Assembly: GCA_900465685.1 (NCBI GenBank) | Contig: UEGR01000012.1 | Coordinates: 185,259-249,258 of the forward strand | DNA: 64,000 nucleotides | Source of the DNA: Hyphomicrobiales bacterium | Lineage (GTDB): Bacteria; Pseudomonadota; Alphaproteobacteria; Rhizobiales; Rhizobiaceae | Direction of reading: 5' to 3' | Shown here: positions 7,991 to 16,506 of the stretch, in pieces | How the letters are laid out: every line of letters begins with the position of its first letter | Numbering within the stretch: the stretch's first letter is position 1 | Translations under genes and position numbers: made by a program | The notes under the pieces: generated by a model | Told to the model about the DNA's origin: nothing | What the model saw: the letters and a program-made list of their open reading frames with translations, nothing else | Database searches by the model: none

Positions 7991-8092
7991 ATAAAAAACC
8001 CCGGAAGCGCGAACACCTGCGGGGTTATGAACATGTTTGGCTCGACAAGTTATTCCCGCAATCAGCGACTGCGGTTACACTTCTTCGACCGT
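7991..8092 (-). ncRNA. Candidate small RNA with its own promoter and terminator
   Basis: On the minus strand, TTGACT at 8122-8127 is followed 17 nt later by TAGTCA (8099-8104), a plausible sigma70 promoter. About 100 nt downstream is an intrinsic terminator: AACCCCG ... CGGGGTT followed by six T. The predicted transcript also holds a small hairpin CCGCA/TGCGG. There is no open frame of note. No named family was recognised. It could also be a leader or attenuator left over from the GTA operon that follows on the same strand. Confidence 0.35.
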
Positions 8093-8127
8093 AGCTAATG
8101 ACTACCAAAGCACCGTTACGCAGTCAA

Positions 8128-8424
8128 GGACTTTTTTCCTATTTAATGAATATTTTCCTATTTTGTGTTAGCGCGGCTCATTTTAGTATTTTAGTAGATT
8201 CAGATACAATCAACGCGCCCTGAGCACCCGCTGCGTGCCCGGAACAACGCCCCACATTATAAAATTGCGGGCAACTTCATGTTTCTGCTGTATTTTCGCG
8301 ATTGCCATTAAATTTTTGCTCATCTGTCAGCTGGCAACTAAACGTCAACTTCCACCCACTAGGCTCGCCGCCTATTAGTTTGCTATAATAAACGAGCAAG
8401 TTCATTCTATTTCCCGATCCTCTA
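8128..8424. other. Non-coding upstream region of the PBP1A gene
   Basis: AT-rich stretch with no gene seen. It should carry the promoter for the penicillin-binding protein gene at 8425, but I see no clear -35/-10 pair that I would defend. Confidence 0.4.
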
Positions 8425-10599
8425 GTGCCGAAGTCAGAGTTTATGCGTCATACGGCAGACAAAGATTCCGGAAAAAAGCAGCGGAAACCCTTGCGGGTTT
8501 CACGCCTGATTGGACTCGACGCCTGGATCGATTCAGGCTTGTACAATCTGCATTTCCGTCTGGGCGAATGGTGGGAAAACATCACCATCTTCTCGCGCCG
8601 CTTTCGCGTGCGCGGCTTCCGGCGCTTTGTCGTCGAGGTTCTGGACGAAGGTTTTACCCTCGGCGTTGCAGGTTCCGTGGTACTCCTCATGCTGGCCTTG
8701 CCCGCTTTTGAGGAAACCAAGAAAGACTGGCGCGCGCAAGACGATTACGCCGTCACCTTCCTCGACCGCTACGGCAATGAAATCGGCCAGCGCGGCATTC
8801 TGCACCGTCAGGCTGTCCCCATCGACGAGTTGCCGGATCATGTCATCAAGGCGGTCCTGGGCACCGAAGACCGCCGCTTCTTCGACCATTACGGCATCGA
8901 TTTTTGGGGCCTGAGCCGCGCGCTCAGCCAGAATATGCGCGCCAATGGCGTTGTGCAGGGCGGCTCGACCATCACCCAGCAGCTCGCAAAGAACCTGTTT
9001 CTTTCCAATGAACGCACACTGGAACGCAAGATCAAGGAAGCCTTTCTGGCCCTGTGGCTGGAAAGCAATCTGAGCAAGAAGGAAATCCTTCAGCTCTATC
9101 TCGACCGCGCCTATATGGGCGGCGGTACATTCGGTATTGCAGCCGCTTCCGAATTCTATTTCGGCAAGAACATCAAGGATGTCTCGCTCGCCGAAGCCGC
9201 CATGCTGGCAGGTCTGTTCAAGGCGCCAGCCAAATTCGCGCCGCATGTCAATCTGCCTGCCGCGCGTGCACGCGCCAATGTCGTCTTGTCCAACATGGTT
9301 GAAAGCGGTTTCCTGAGCGAAGGTCAGGTCGCTGTTGCGCGCCGCCATCCGGCTAGCGTTATTGACCGCGCCAAAAATGAGAGCCCGGATTATTTCCTCG
9401 ACTGGGCCTTTGACGAGGTCAAGCGCGTCGCGGGGCACATGCCCCAGCACACTCTGATCGTGCGCACGACACTGGATAGCAATATCCAGCGGGCAGCAGA
9501 GGAATCGCTCGAATATCACCTGCGCCAGTACGGCAAGGAATATAATGTTGCAGAAGCCGCAACCGTCGTTCTCGCCAATGACGGCTCGGTGCGGGCGCTT
9601 GTCGGCGGACGCGATTATGGTGAAAGCCAGTTCAACCGCGCCACCCGCGCGCTGCGCCAAGCGGGTTCGTCCTTCAAGCCCTATGTCTACGCAGCGGCGA
9701 TGGAAAAGGGCCTGACGCCCAACACCATCGTTTCCGACGCACCGGTCAGCTGGGGCAACTGGTCGCCGCGCAACTATGGCCGCAGCTTTGCGGGCCGGGT
9801 TGATCTGACGACAGCGCTCATCCGCTCGCTGAACAGCGTGCCGGTGCGCCTTGCCAAGGATTATCTGACCACCGCGCCCGTCGTGGCGCTGACCAAGGCC
9901 ATGGGTGTGGAATCCCCGATCTCATCCCATAAGACGATGGTGCTCGGCACATCCGAAATGACGGTGATGGATCAGGCCACCGGCTTCAATGTGTTTCCAA
10001 ATGCTGGCATGGCGGGCAATCGCCACGCCTTCACGCAGATCGTTTCTTCAGACGGTCGTGTGTTGTGGGATTTCAGCCGTGACGCACCCAAACCGCACCG
10101 CGCTTTGTCGGAAAAAGCCGCCTTCGAAATGAATTCCATGCTGGTTCAGGTGCCGGAACGCGGCACGGGCCGCCGTGCAGCGCTGCCCATGACACGCGTT
10201 GGCGGCAAGACCGGCACAACACAGAATTATCGCGATGCGTGGTTTGTCGGCTTCACCGGCAATTTCACGGCTGCGGTCTGGTTCGGCAACGACAATTTCA
10301 CGCCGATGAAGGAAATGACCGGCGGTATTCTGCCTGCCATGGCTTGGCAGCGCATGATGTCCTATGCGCATCAAAACGTCGAACTGAAGCCGATCCCCGG
10401 CGTGACGCCGCCCTTCCCCGCGCCGCCGAAAAACCCGGCGCCGCAGGTGGCCAACGCCAAGCCGGAAGAAACCATGGCCGCGCCGCCACGGGTTCTTTCA
10501 CCGATGGCAACAAAGGTTCTCAAGGAGTTGCATGAGCGTTTCATGGCCGCACCGCCTCTGCCAAAGATTGCCGAGCGGACCAAGATTTCGGTACTTTGA
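8425..10599 (+). CDS. Bifunctional penicillin-binding protein, PBP1A family
   Basis: Class A PBP of 724 residues that polymerises and cross-links peptidoglycan at the outer face of the inner membrane. A basic cytoplasmic N-terminus of ~70 residues precedes one membrane helix (about 76-95). The glycosyltransferase domain (GT51) has catalytic Glu148 in EDRRFFDHYG and the GGSTITQQ motif near 179-186. The transpeptidase domain has SSFK (Ser415, Lys418), an SLN motif near 468, and KTGTT at about 595. The C-terminus is Pro/Ala rich. The start is GTG at 8425; an ATG at 8443 is an alternative. The DUF1214 gene follows 20 nt later and may be co-transcribed. Confidence 0.92.
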   Translation: MPKSEFMRHTADKDSGKKQRKPLRVSRLIGLDAWIDSGLYNLHFRLGEWWENITIFSRRFRVRGFRRFVVEVLDEGFTLGVAGSVVLLMLALPAFEETKKDWRAQDDYAVTFLDRYGNEIGQRGILHRQAVPIDELPDHVIKAVLGTEDRRFFDHYGIDFWGLSRALSQNMRANGVVQGGSTITQQLAKNLFLSNERTLERKIKEAFLALWLESNLSKKEILQLYLDRAYMGGGTFGIAAASEFYFGKNIKDVSLAEAAMLAGLFKAPAKFAPHVNLPAARARANVVLSNMVESGFLSEGQVAVARRHPASVIDRAKNESPDYFLDWAFDEVKRVAGHMPQHTLIVRTTLDSNIQRAAEESLEYHLRQYGKEYNVAEAATVVLANDGSVRALVGGRDYGESQFNRATRALRQAGSSFKPYVYAAAMEKGLTPNTIVSDAPVSWGNWSPRNYGRSFAGRVDLTTALIRSLNSVPVRLAKDYLTTAPVVALTKAMGVESPISSHKTMVLGTSEMTVMDQATGFNVFPNAGMAGNRHAFTQIVSSDGRVLWDFSRDAPKPHRALSEKAAFEMNSMLVQVPERGTGRRAALPMTRVGGKTGTTQNYRDAWFVGFTGNFTAAVWFGNDNFTPMKEMTGGILPAMAWQRMMSYAHQNVELKPIPGVTPPFPAPPKNPAPQVANAKPEETMAAPPRVLSPMATKVLKELHERFMAAPPLPKIAERTKISVL

Positions 10600-10618
10600 G
10601 GATATAAGCTCGCAACCC

Positions 10619-11209
10619 ATGCTTAAAACCATTCTCAAAGCCGCTTTTGTACTGGCGCTTGCGCTCGGCGGAGGCATTTTCAGCGTCCATTTCATTCTCG
10701 ACCGTTTCAACGGTTTCGGGGAATTGCAGGTCGGCGCATGGACGGCATTCCCGGACGATGGAACAGCCGATGCCGACCCCTATTCCCGCGCCCGCGCCGC
10801 CCGCAAGGCCTATCTGGCGCTAGGCACAGCCGAAGGCTTGCCTTTCTATGCACGCCGGGACAGCAGCGGGCGCGACTTGCAACGCGGCTGCACCTATCGC
10901 CTGACGGGAGCCACGCCACCGGCCCGGTTCTGGACGATCTATCCGGCGACACCTAACCTCAACCCGATCAGGCCGCGTGATGGCCTGCAGGCAGCACTTC
11001 ATTCACAGGAAGCCCTGTATGAAGATGACGGCAGCGTTTCCATCACCATCGGTCCCGATGCCCGCACAGGAAACTGGCTGCCCGTGGAGGGCCAAGGCGG
11101 ACTGGTCCTCGTCATGACACTCTATGACACGCCCGCCGCAAGCTCGTCCGGCCTGTCCGATCTCGTCATGCCCGCCCTTGTGCGCACAGGGGACGACTGC
11201 CATGGATAA
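10619..11209 (+). CDS. DUF1214 domain protein, membrane-anchored
   Basis: 196 residues: an uncleaved or signal helix at 5-28 (LKAAFVLALALGGGIFSVHFI), then a mainly beta domain with the DUF1214 pattern RGCTYRLTGATPPARFWTIYP and ...GNWLPVEGQGGLVLVMTLYDTP. I place the start at the ATG at 10619, where the hydrophobic anchor begins; the open frame runs further up but into the PBP gene. It is followed 5 nt later by a DUF1254 gene, and DUF1214 and DUF1254 domains are commonly found together, often fused. Biochemical role unknown. Confidence 0.8.
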   Translation: MLKTILKAAFVLALALGGGIFSVHFILDRFNGFGELQVGAWTAFPDDGTADADPYSRARAARKAYLALGTAEGLPFYARRDSSGRDLQRGCTYRLTGATPPARFWTIYPATPNLNPIRPRDGLQAALHSQEALYEDDGSVSITIGPDARTGNWLPVEGQGGLVLVMTLYDTPAASSSGLSDLVMPALVRTGDDCHG

Positions 11210-11214
11210 CAATC

Positions 11215-11757
11215 ATGGGTAGTCTCATCCGCCTCATCCTGCTCGGCCTTGTCGGTGCGGTCATCGTCCACATCTGCGTGCTGTTCCTCGTTCCGGTTTA
11301 CTCGGATACGAATGCCTGGGCGCGCATTGAAAATGCGACGAGCCCCTATCGCTTTGTCGCGCTTGATGAAAAAAAGGGCCCGGTCAGCGATCGGGACCCG
11401 CTGGTCAAGGAAGCCACCTGCCGCTTCGATCTGGCCGATGGGCCCGTTCATATGACCACGACGGGTATTGTCCCCTACTGGTCTTTGTCGATCTATGCGC
11501 CGAACGGCGATAATCTCTACAGCATCAACGATAACGTCTCCAACGAGCGCAAGCTCGATCTCATCATCGCTGATCCTGTCGGCATGGCGAGCCTCAAGGC
11601 AGATGGTTCGCAGATCGATGCGCAGTCTCTGGCGGTCGAGCAGAATATTGGCGAAGGCGCCGCCGTTCTTCGTGTTTTCATGCCGGATGTGACCTGGAAG
11701 CAAGAGGTGCAACGCTTCTTCGACGACGCGCAGTGCACGCCTTACGAGGGCAACTGA
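11215..11757 (+). CDS. DUF1254 domain protein, membrane-anchored
   Basis: 180 residues with an N-terminal membrane helix (residues 4-26) and a single beta-rich domain with short conserved blocks (NAWARI, DLADGPVHMTTTGIVPYWSLSIY). It is the partner of the DUF1214 gene just upstream, with only 5 nt between them, so the pair probably forms a two-subunit envelope protein. C-terminus DDAQCTPYEGN. Function is not known for the family. Confidence 0.75.
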   Translation: MGSLIRLILLGLVGAVIVHICVLFLVPVYSDTNAWARIENATSPYRFVALDEKKGPVSDRDPLVKEATCRFDLADGPVHMTTTGIVPYWSLSIYAPNGDNLYSINDNVSNERKLDLIIADPVGMASLKADGSQIDAQSLAVEQNIGEGAAVLRVFMPDVTWKQEVQRFFDDAQCTPYEGN

Positions 11758-11794
11758 ACACCCCTTCGGTGACCTCAAATCTTCTGCGGCACGG

Positions 11795-11809
11795 TTAATG
11801 AGTTGCTAA
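11795..11809. promoter_or_regulatory. Possible CtrA half-match upstream of the DUF2336 gene
   Basis: TTAA-N7-CTAA, one mismatch from the CtrA consensus TTAA-N7-TTAA. It lies about 85 bp before the chosen start of the DUF2336 gene. Such matches arise by chance, so this is weak. Confidence 0.2.
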
Positions 11810-11891
11810 GGCTTCGTGCCTATTATCCGGTGTGCTGGCCATTGCGGGGACCTTTGATGGCAGCGAGTGTATGCCTACCGGAGTATTCTGC

Positions 11892-12926
11892 GTGACAAAT
11901 GATCAGTTCCGCGCCCTGGAGGAAATTTCAGGCAACCGGAGCCCGTCGAATTCAAAAGCGGGGAGCAAAGCGGACGACCTTTTGGCGGCCGCTATTTCTG
12001 CGTTTGCCGGTATCACGCGCCCCGGTCGTCAGGACATGCAGCAGCTCGAAGATCTGGTGATGCCGCTTTTGCAATGCGCGACCACGCGCGGCAAACGTCA
12101 TGCGGCCAATGCCCTCGCCCAGCTGGAAGAAGCCCCACGCCGCGTCGTGCTGGCACTTGCCGCCGAGCCGGTGGAAATCTCGGCCCCCATTCTTTTGCGC
12201 TCGCCGCTGCTGCGTCCGGGCGACCTGATCGATCTCATCGGCCAACATGGCCTCGCCCATGCCCGCGCTATTGCCCGTCGCCAGTCCGGCGATATTCTGC
12301 TGCAAGGCGTGCTGCGCAGCTTTGCCGATCCGGTGATCGACCGCACGCTGACGCTGCAAGACAACCTTGCGAACATCGAGGCCGAGCCGCTTGAAAAGCC
12401 GCAAATACCCGATCTGTCGGCAGCGAAAGCGCCTTTGATGAGTGGCGGCAGCTCCGAGCGTCTGGCGCGTGCGCTGCAACAGCCATTCTTCAATGCGGGA
12501 ACCCTGCTCGGTTCCGACCGGCTGATCGAAACCTCGCTTTTGATCGACAGCCAGTTTTTCCGCAACGCGCTTGCCGATGCGCTTGATCTGTCGTTTGAGC
12601 GCGCCGATGCCGTCATCGGAAAATGGCCGGAATCACACCTGCCTATCGCGCTGAAGGCGCTTGGCCTTCCCGCCGCCGAATGCTTTCTGGTGATGACCGC
12701 CGTGCTTGGCACCATCGACACAGACCGCGACGGCCTGCGCGAATTTGTGCATATCTACCGTTCCATCGACCGGGAAAAAGCGATGGCTCTCGTGCGCCGC
12801 TGGAAGGCCGAAGACATGTCGGCCATGCTGCGCAGCAAACTGCGCGAAATGGCCGATGATGACGAGCCGCTGGCGGATGCCGCCAATAGCGATGCACCGG
12901 CTGCCGATAACAGGCTCGTCAAGTAA
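11892..12926 (+). CDS. DUF2336 domain-containing protein
   Basis: About 344 residues, all-helical and HEAT-like. Characteristic blocks are DLVMPLLQCATTRGKRHAAN, the proline-rich ISAPILLRSPLLRPGDLIDLI, and a C-terminal helical domain (EFVHIYRSIDREKAMALVRRWK). The DUF2336 family is frequent in alphaproteobacteria with no settled function. I choose GTG at 11892 because GGAG lies 8 nt upstream; in-frame starts at 11832 and 11871 give N-termini without that ribosome site. No signal peptide, so cytoplasmic. Confidence 0.75.
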   Translation: MTNDQFRALEEISGNRSPSNSKAGSKADDLLAAAISAFAGITRPGRQDMQQLEDLVMPLLQCATTRGKRHAANALAQLEEAPRRVVLALAAEPVEISAPILLRSPLLRPGDLIDLIGQHGLAHARAIARRQSGDILLQGVLRSFADPVIDRTLTLQDNLANIEAEPLEKPQIPDLSAAKAPLMSGGSSERLARALQQPFFNAGTLLGSDRLIETSLLIDSQFFRNALADALDLSFERADAVIGKWPESHLPIALKALGLPAAECFLVMTAVLGTIDTDRDGLREFVHIYRSIDREKAMALVRRWKAEDMSAMLRSKLREMADDDEPLADAANSDAPAADNRLVK

Positions 12927-12928
12927 AG

Positions 12929-13285
12929 TTAGAAAGTCTCGCCATCCTGCGCGATGGCAAAGAACAGAGACGCATCAGCCACATCTTCCAGTTCGACCAA
13001 CCACAGGTCAGGATCAAAGCGGATTTCCCGCTGCATCCGGTCGCTTGCCGTCATGTCGTCGGCATCGTGCAGAATGCGCAGGAACTTGCGCTCGCCATCA
13101 TTGTCTTCCTCATAGGACGTCTGGGGCGCTGGCGAATAGAGATCGCACGTGCCGAAACGTGAGCTGACCTTGATGAAGATCGCGCCCGCTTCCGTCGATC
13201 CGCGGCGGGCGAGATAGGCAAAGCCGCCCTCACCCTGCACCCGGCGGATCAATGCGGAAACCCAGAAATCTGATGTCAGTCGCAT
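12929..13285 (-). CDS. DUF1491 family protein
   Basis: 118 residues beginning MRLTSDFWVSALIRR, a signature of the DUF1491 family (small cytoplasmic proteins of Hyphomicrobiales), with GGFAYLARRGSTEAGAIFIK and a conserved acidic C-terminal half (FDPDLWLVELEDV). It converges on the DUF2336 gene with a 2-nt gap and lies 70 bp downstream of the peptidoglycan-binding gene on the same strand, separated from it by a dispersed repeat. Function unknown. Confidence 0.8.
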   Translation of the reverse strand: MRLTSDFWVSALIRRVQGEGGFAYLARRGSTEAGAIFIKVSSRFGTCDLYSPAPQTSYEEDNDGERKFLRILHDADDMTASDRMQREIRFDPDLWLVELEDVADASLFFAIAQDGETF

Positions 13286-13310
13286 GGTCGCGTAAATACT
13301 TTTTTCTTAC

Positions 13311-13358
13311 GCATTATCCGACGCAAAACCGCTTCGCACTTTTGCTGGAAATGCATCT
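13311..13358 (-). repeat. Short dispersed repeat, copy 2 (reverse orientation)
   Basis: On the minus strand it reads AGATGCATTTCCAGCAAAAG...GCGGTTTTGCG..AATGC, the same family as 1364-1411. It covers the last bases of the peptidoglycan-binding gene; the stop codon (13357-13359) lies at its edge. Confidence 0.7.
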
Positions 13359-14412
13359 AGCTGATGAGCCCGATTTCACGCATCTTGGCGATGAGCGTGG
13401 AATCGATTTCGCCGGTCTGACGCATGCCGAACAGCTTCTGGAACTCGCGAATGGCGGATTCCGTTGCCTTGCCCTGCTGACCATTGACCGGCACCATATC
13501 ATTGCCGAAAGCCTTCAGCCCGGCCTGCACGCGGATGATATCCTGCGAAGATATTTTCTCCGCCGGGCCTGCCGGTGCGCCAGCCGGCTCCTTCTTCTGA
13601 ACCGGCTTTTGATAGGCCGCGAGATCAGGCTTCGTCTTTGCAGGTGTCTCGTTTTTCAATACAGCCGGTTGCGCGGATAGTTGCGGGCGCGGCGTCGGCA
13701 CAGCCACCACTTCGATAGCCTTGGCGACGTCGTCCTGTTGAGCAGCCGCCGGGCTTTCGACCTGTGCTGGAACACTGGCCTGCTGCACGCCGAGTTTCTG
13801 CTGCAAGGCGCGCCAGCGATCCACAGCCTCACGGGTCTGCGGGCCGGTAAAGCCATCGACCGGGCCCTTATAGACGCCCAGCATGGAAAGACGCTGCTGC
13901 AGGCGGGCGATCTCCAGATCGGCATTCGGCGCAAGTGCGGGCAGCATATCGTCCGTCGCAGTCACATGCATGCGATCTGCCGACAGGTCGGCGTCGCTCA
14001 CGCCCTGCACGGTCGCGTTGCCAGTAGGCTGTGGTTCGACCGTTGCAGTCTCGACGGGTTTTGCTTCCGACTGACTGGCGGCGGCGCTGCCGGGCAGAAC
14101 CGCGCGCGGCGTCGGCTTGAAAACGAAATCAGGCCTTGTGCGGAAAAACACGGCATTGTGCGCCTCCGGTTGATACCAGAGCGCATTGGCGGAAACGAAA
14201 CTCATCACCACGAGAAACGCCGTCGCCCCGCCGGTCAGAACCGGATTGCGCACGACAAAGTCACCGGCAACGATGGCCAGTGCCGAGGCCGAGTTGAAGA
14301 AGAATTGAAGGAGCCTTGCCCCCAGACTACGCTGTTTTGCGGGTCTGCGTGTGGATCTGCTCTGCGACCCGCTCTGGGTTCTGCTCCCGGTCTTCGTCGT
14401 TCTGCCAGTCAT
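13357..14412 (-). CDS. Membrane-anchored peptidoglycan-binding protein
   Basis: 351 residues. A basic cytoplasmic N-terminus (Thr/Arg/Gln rich), a hydrophobic region at about 35-78 forming one or two helices, then a Pro/Ala-rich periplasmic linker. Two peptidoglycan_binding_1-like repeats: about 165-205 (LEIARLQQRLSMLG..KGPVDGFTGPQT) and about 290-345 (QDIIRVQAGLKAFG..ESAIREFQKLFG). The gene overlaps the 3' end of the histidine-kinase gene upstream by 86 bp in another frame, so the two are tightly linked. Likely a cell-wall attachment factor; no enzymatic domain is seen. Confidence 0.75.
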   Translation of the reverse strand: MTGRTTKTGSRTQSGSQSRSTRRPAKQRSLGARLLQFFFNSASALAIVAGDFVVRNPVLTGGATAFLVVMSFVSANALWYQPEAHNAVFFRTRPDFVFKPTPRAVLPGSAAASQSEAKPVETATVEPQPTGNATVQGVSDADLSADRMHVTATDDMLPALAPNADLEIARLQQRLSMLGVYKGPVDGFTGPQTREAVDRWRALQQKLGVQQASVPAQVESPAAAQQDDVAKAIEVVAVPTPRPQLSAQPAVLKNETPAKTKPDLAAYQKPVQKKEPAGAPAGPAEKISSQDIIRVQAGLKAFGNDMVPVNGQQGKATESAIREFQKLFGMRQTGEIDSTLIAKMREIGLIS

Positions 14413-16171
14413 TGCGCCTTTCTCCCTGGTGACGGTGCATGTCTATCACCGTGCCAAGTTCCTGTTGTTCGTCATCTCCCGCGAAATAGTGCGGACCTGC
14501 CACCGGAAGGCGGATCGTGACGACCGTGCCTTCGCCGGGACAGCTCTTGAGGTTCATCGATCCCTGATGCAATTCCACAAGGCCCTTGACCACGGATAGT
14601 CCAAGGCCGCTTCCTTCCTGCGCGCGCGTATAACTGTTGTCGGCGCGCACAAATGGCATGCCGATGCGCTGCAAGTCTTCCGGCTCGATACCGATGCCAG
14701 TGTCCGAAACGCTGATTTCAAGCATGGCGCGACCGTCAGCCACGACACGGGCGGCGTCGATGGTGACGCAACCGCCGGTCTCGGTGAACTTCACGGCATT
14801 GGCCGCCAGATTGAGAAGGATCTGCTGCACTGCACGGCGGTCAGCCGTCAGTTCGCCAACGCCAGCGCCAACGCGGTGGCAGAAGGCAACGCCCTTCTTT
14901 TCCGCCTGCGGCAGCAGCACGGAGGTGCACATTTCTACCGCGTCGCGGAAGGCAAAGCTCTGCGGCGCAATACCGTAAGTGCCGGTTTCAAGCCGCGAAT
15001 TGTCGAGAACCGCATTCACCAGTTCCAGCAGATAATGCCCCGACTGGTGGATCAGACCGGCATATTCGCGATGCTTTTCATTGGCGAGCTGGCCGCCCAC
15101 CCCATGCGAGAGCATGTCGGAGAAACCAATAATGGAATTGAGCGGCGTGCGCAGTTCATGGCTGACCGAAGCAAGCAGACGGCCCTTGCCCACGCGCTCC
15201 GATTCCAGCTCGGCCTTCAAGGTTGCGATTTCATCCAGAAGCTTCTGTTCGCCTTCCAGCGACCGACCAACCAGCGTGATGACGCCAGCAGCATTCAGCC
15301 CTTCCAGACGATAGGCGCGGAAAACCGGGTTACCAGCTTCGATGGAGCGCAAACGGATATCGACGCAGCGAGACGCGATGCCCGAACGCAGATCAGCCAG
15401 AAGCGAAAGATAGTGCACCCGGTCGGCCACATGCACGCGATCGACCAGCGCGGTCCCCTCCAGCATTTTTGGCTGCATGCCAAGCAGCTTTGCGGTCTTG
15501 TTGCCAACAGATGCGATGACGCCTTCTGCATCAAGCACGAACTGCACGTCGCCTTCGGCAACAGCGACCTGCGGTGCCACCGCTTCGCTATGTTGCGGCT
15601 TGACGGCCAGACCGACGCTGCGTGCGACAAGGCTGGCCGCATAAAGAACCAGCACCGTGACGGATGCCAGCGAACCACCAGCAATCACACCACCGCTCGT
15701 CATCGCAAAAGCGCTGACAATGGCAAGGGCCGCAACGACGCCAGCAATCGCGGCCGCAGGCTTGCGGCTGACAAGCCAGATTTCCAGCGGCAAAGCGGCT
15801 GCCATCAGCCACAAGGCGGCATCGCTGCTGGAGACCATGCCAATCGTGGCAAGTCCAGCGCCATAGGCGGCGAAATTTAATGTTCCGAGGATGGCAGCGC
15901 TCAATCCCATCAGCGAGAGAGCGCAGAAAATCATCGCCACACCGGCAAAGCTGGCAGCGAGAATGGCAAATTCGGTCGGGCTAGATGCAAGACCGGAAGC
16001 CAGCACGGCAGCGACAAGCAGCACCGGCACGGCAATGACCGAGCCGACAACGCGCATGGCCGTCGCATCAGGCCTGATTACCCAGCGCCGGCAGAAACGT
16101 TCGTAAAAACGGCCGAGCGTCTGCACGCCAGTGCGAACGGTCTTAGCTGCTTTCAAAAGAATGGCGTTCAA
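14327..16171 (-). CDS. Multi-pass histidine kinase, DivJ/PleC-like
   Basis: 614 residues. The first ~190 residues hold about six hydrophobic helices without a sizeable periplasmic domain. A PAS-like region follows (VQFVLDAEGVIASVGNKTAKLLG), then the dimerisation box SHELRTPLNSIIGFSDML (His near residue 344), N-box LLNLAANAVKF, and G-boxes DTGIGIEP and GSGLGLSVVKG. The HELRTPLN-IIGFS-M form is typical of the PdhS/DivJ/PleC cell-cycle kinases that act on DivK. The N-terminal architecture is closest to DivJ, but the exact orthologue cannot be fixed here. The last ~45 residues are an unusual hydrophilic tail rich in D, E, R and Q, encoded over the start of the next gene. Confidence 0.8.
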   Translation of the reverse strand: MNAILLKAAKTVRTGVQTLGRFYERFCRRWVIRPDATAMRVVGSVIAVPVLLVAAVLASGLASSPTEFAILAASFAGVAMIFCALSLMGLSAAILGTLNFAAYGAGLATIGMVSSSDAALWLMAAALPLEIWLVSRKPAAAIAGVVAALAIVSAFAMTSGGVIAGGSLASVTVLVLYAASLVARSVGLAVKPQHSEAVAPQVAVAEGDVQFVLDAEGVIASVGNKTAKLLGMQPKMLEGTALVDRVHVADRVHYLSLLADLRSGIASRCVDIRLRSIEAGNPVFRAYRLEGLNAAGVITLVGRSLEGEQKLLDEIATLKAELESERVGKGRLLASVSHELRTPLNSIIGFSDMLSHGVGGQLANEKHREYAGLIHQSGHYLLELVNAVLDNSRLETGTYGIAPQSFAFRDAVEMCTSVLLPQAEKKGVAFCHRVGAGVGELTADRRAVQQILLNLAANAVKFTETGGCVTIDAARVVADGRAMLEISVSDTGIGIEPEDLQRIGMPFVRADNSYTRAQEGSGLGLSVVKGLVELHQGSMNLKSCPGEGTVVTIRLPVAGPHYFAGDDEQQELGTVIDMHRHQGERRNDWQNDEDREQNPERVAEQIHTQTRKTA

Positions 16172-16214
16172 CGTGCCCTACTCACTCAAACTCATACACA
16201 TACACATCGGCCCG

Positions 16215-16247
16215 GAACATCCCAGGGGAACATTCCCGACGATGTTC
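16215..16247. promoter_or_regulatory. Cluster of GAACAT half-sites upstream of the histidine kinase gene
   Basis: Two direct GAACAT motifs (16215, 16228) and one inverted ATGTTC (16242), with a palindromic core GGGAA-CA-TTCCC at 16226-16237. They lie 45-75 bp upstream of the histidine-kinase start (16171, minus) in a 335-bp gap shared with the DUF5330 gene. Spacing suggests an operator; the regulator is unknown. The rest of the gap (16248-16506) shows nothing else I can name. Confidence 0.35.
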
Positions 16248-16506
16248 AGATTGCAGGTGAGGCTTTAAGGAAACGATAAAACGACGCCCTTGAATGCAGA
16301 TAAGCACCATCAGGGCCGTGCTTTTCGACCTATGGTAAACAGAGGGTAGCGATTGCTTGTACGAAAGCGCGAAGATGGCACAATCTTCCGCCTCTCGTCC
16401 CGCAGATCACAGAATTGCGAATCGCGCGGTTACGGAATCTTTTCGATTTCATCGGACATTGGCGACATTGTTCGATTAATGAAAGGCGCGCCACAGCAAC
16501 AAGGCC

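Noticed and set aside
11952..12479. Long minus-strand frame opposite the DUF2336 gene
   Set aside because: Shadow of the GC-rich coding strand; no family pattern, whereas the plus strand shows clear DUF2336 blocks.
16257..16279. TTAA-N7-ATAA as a CtrA box ahead of the histidine kinase
   Set aside because: One mismatch, AT-rich context, and no second site; chance matches to TTAA are frequent here.
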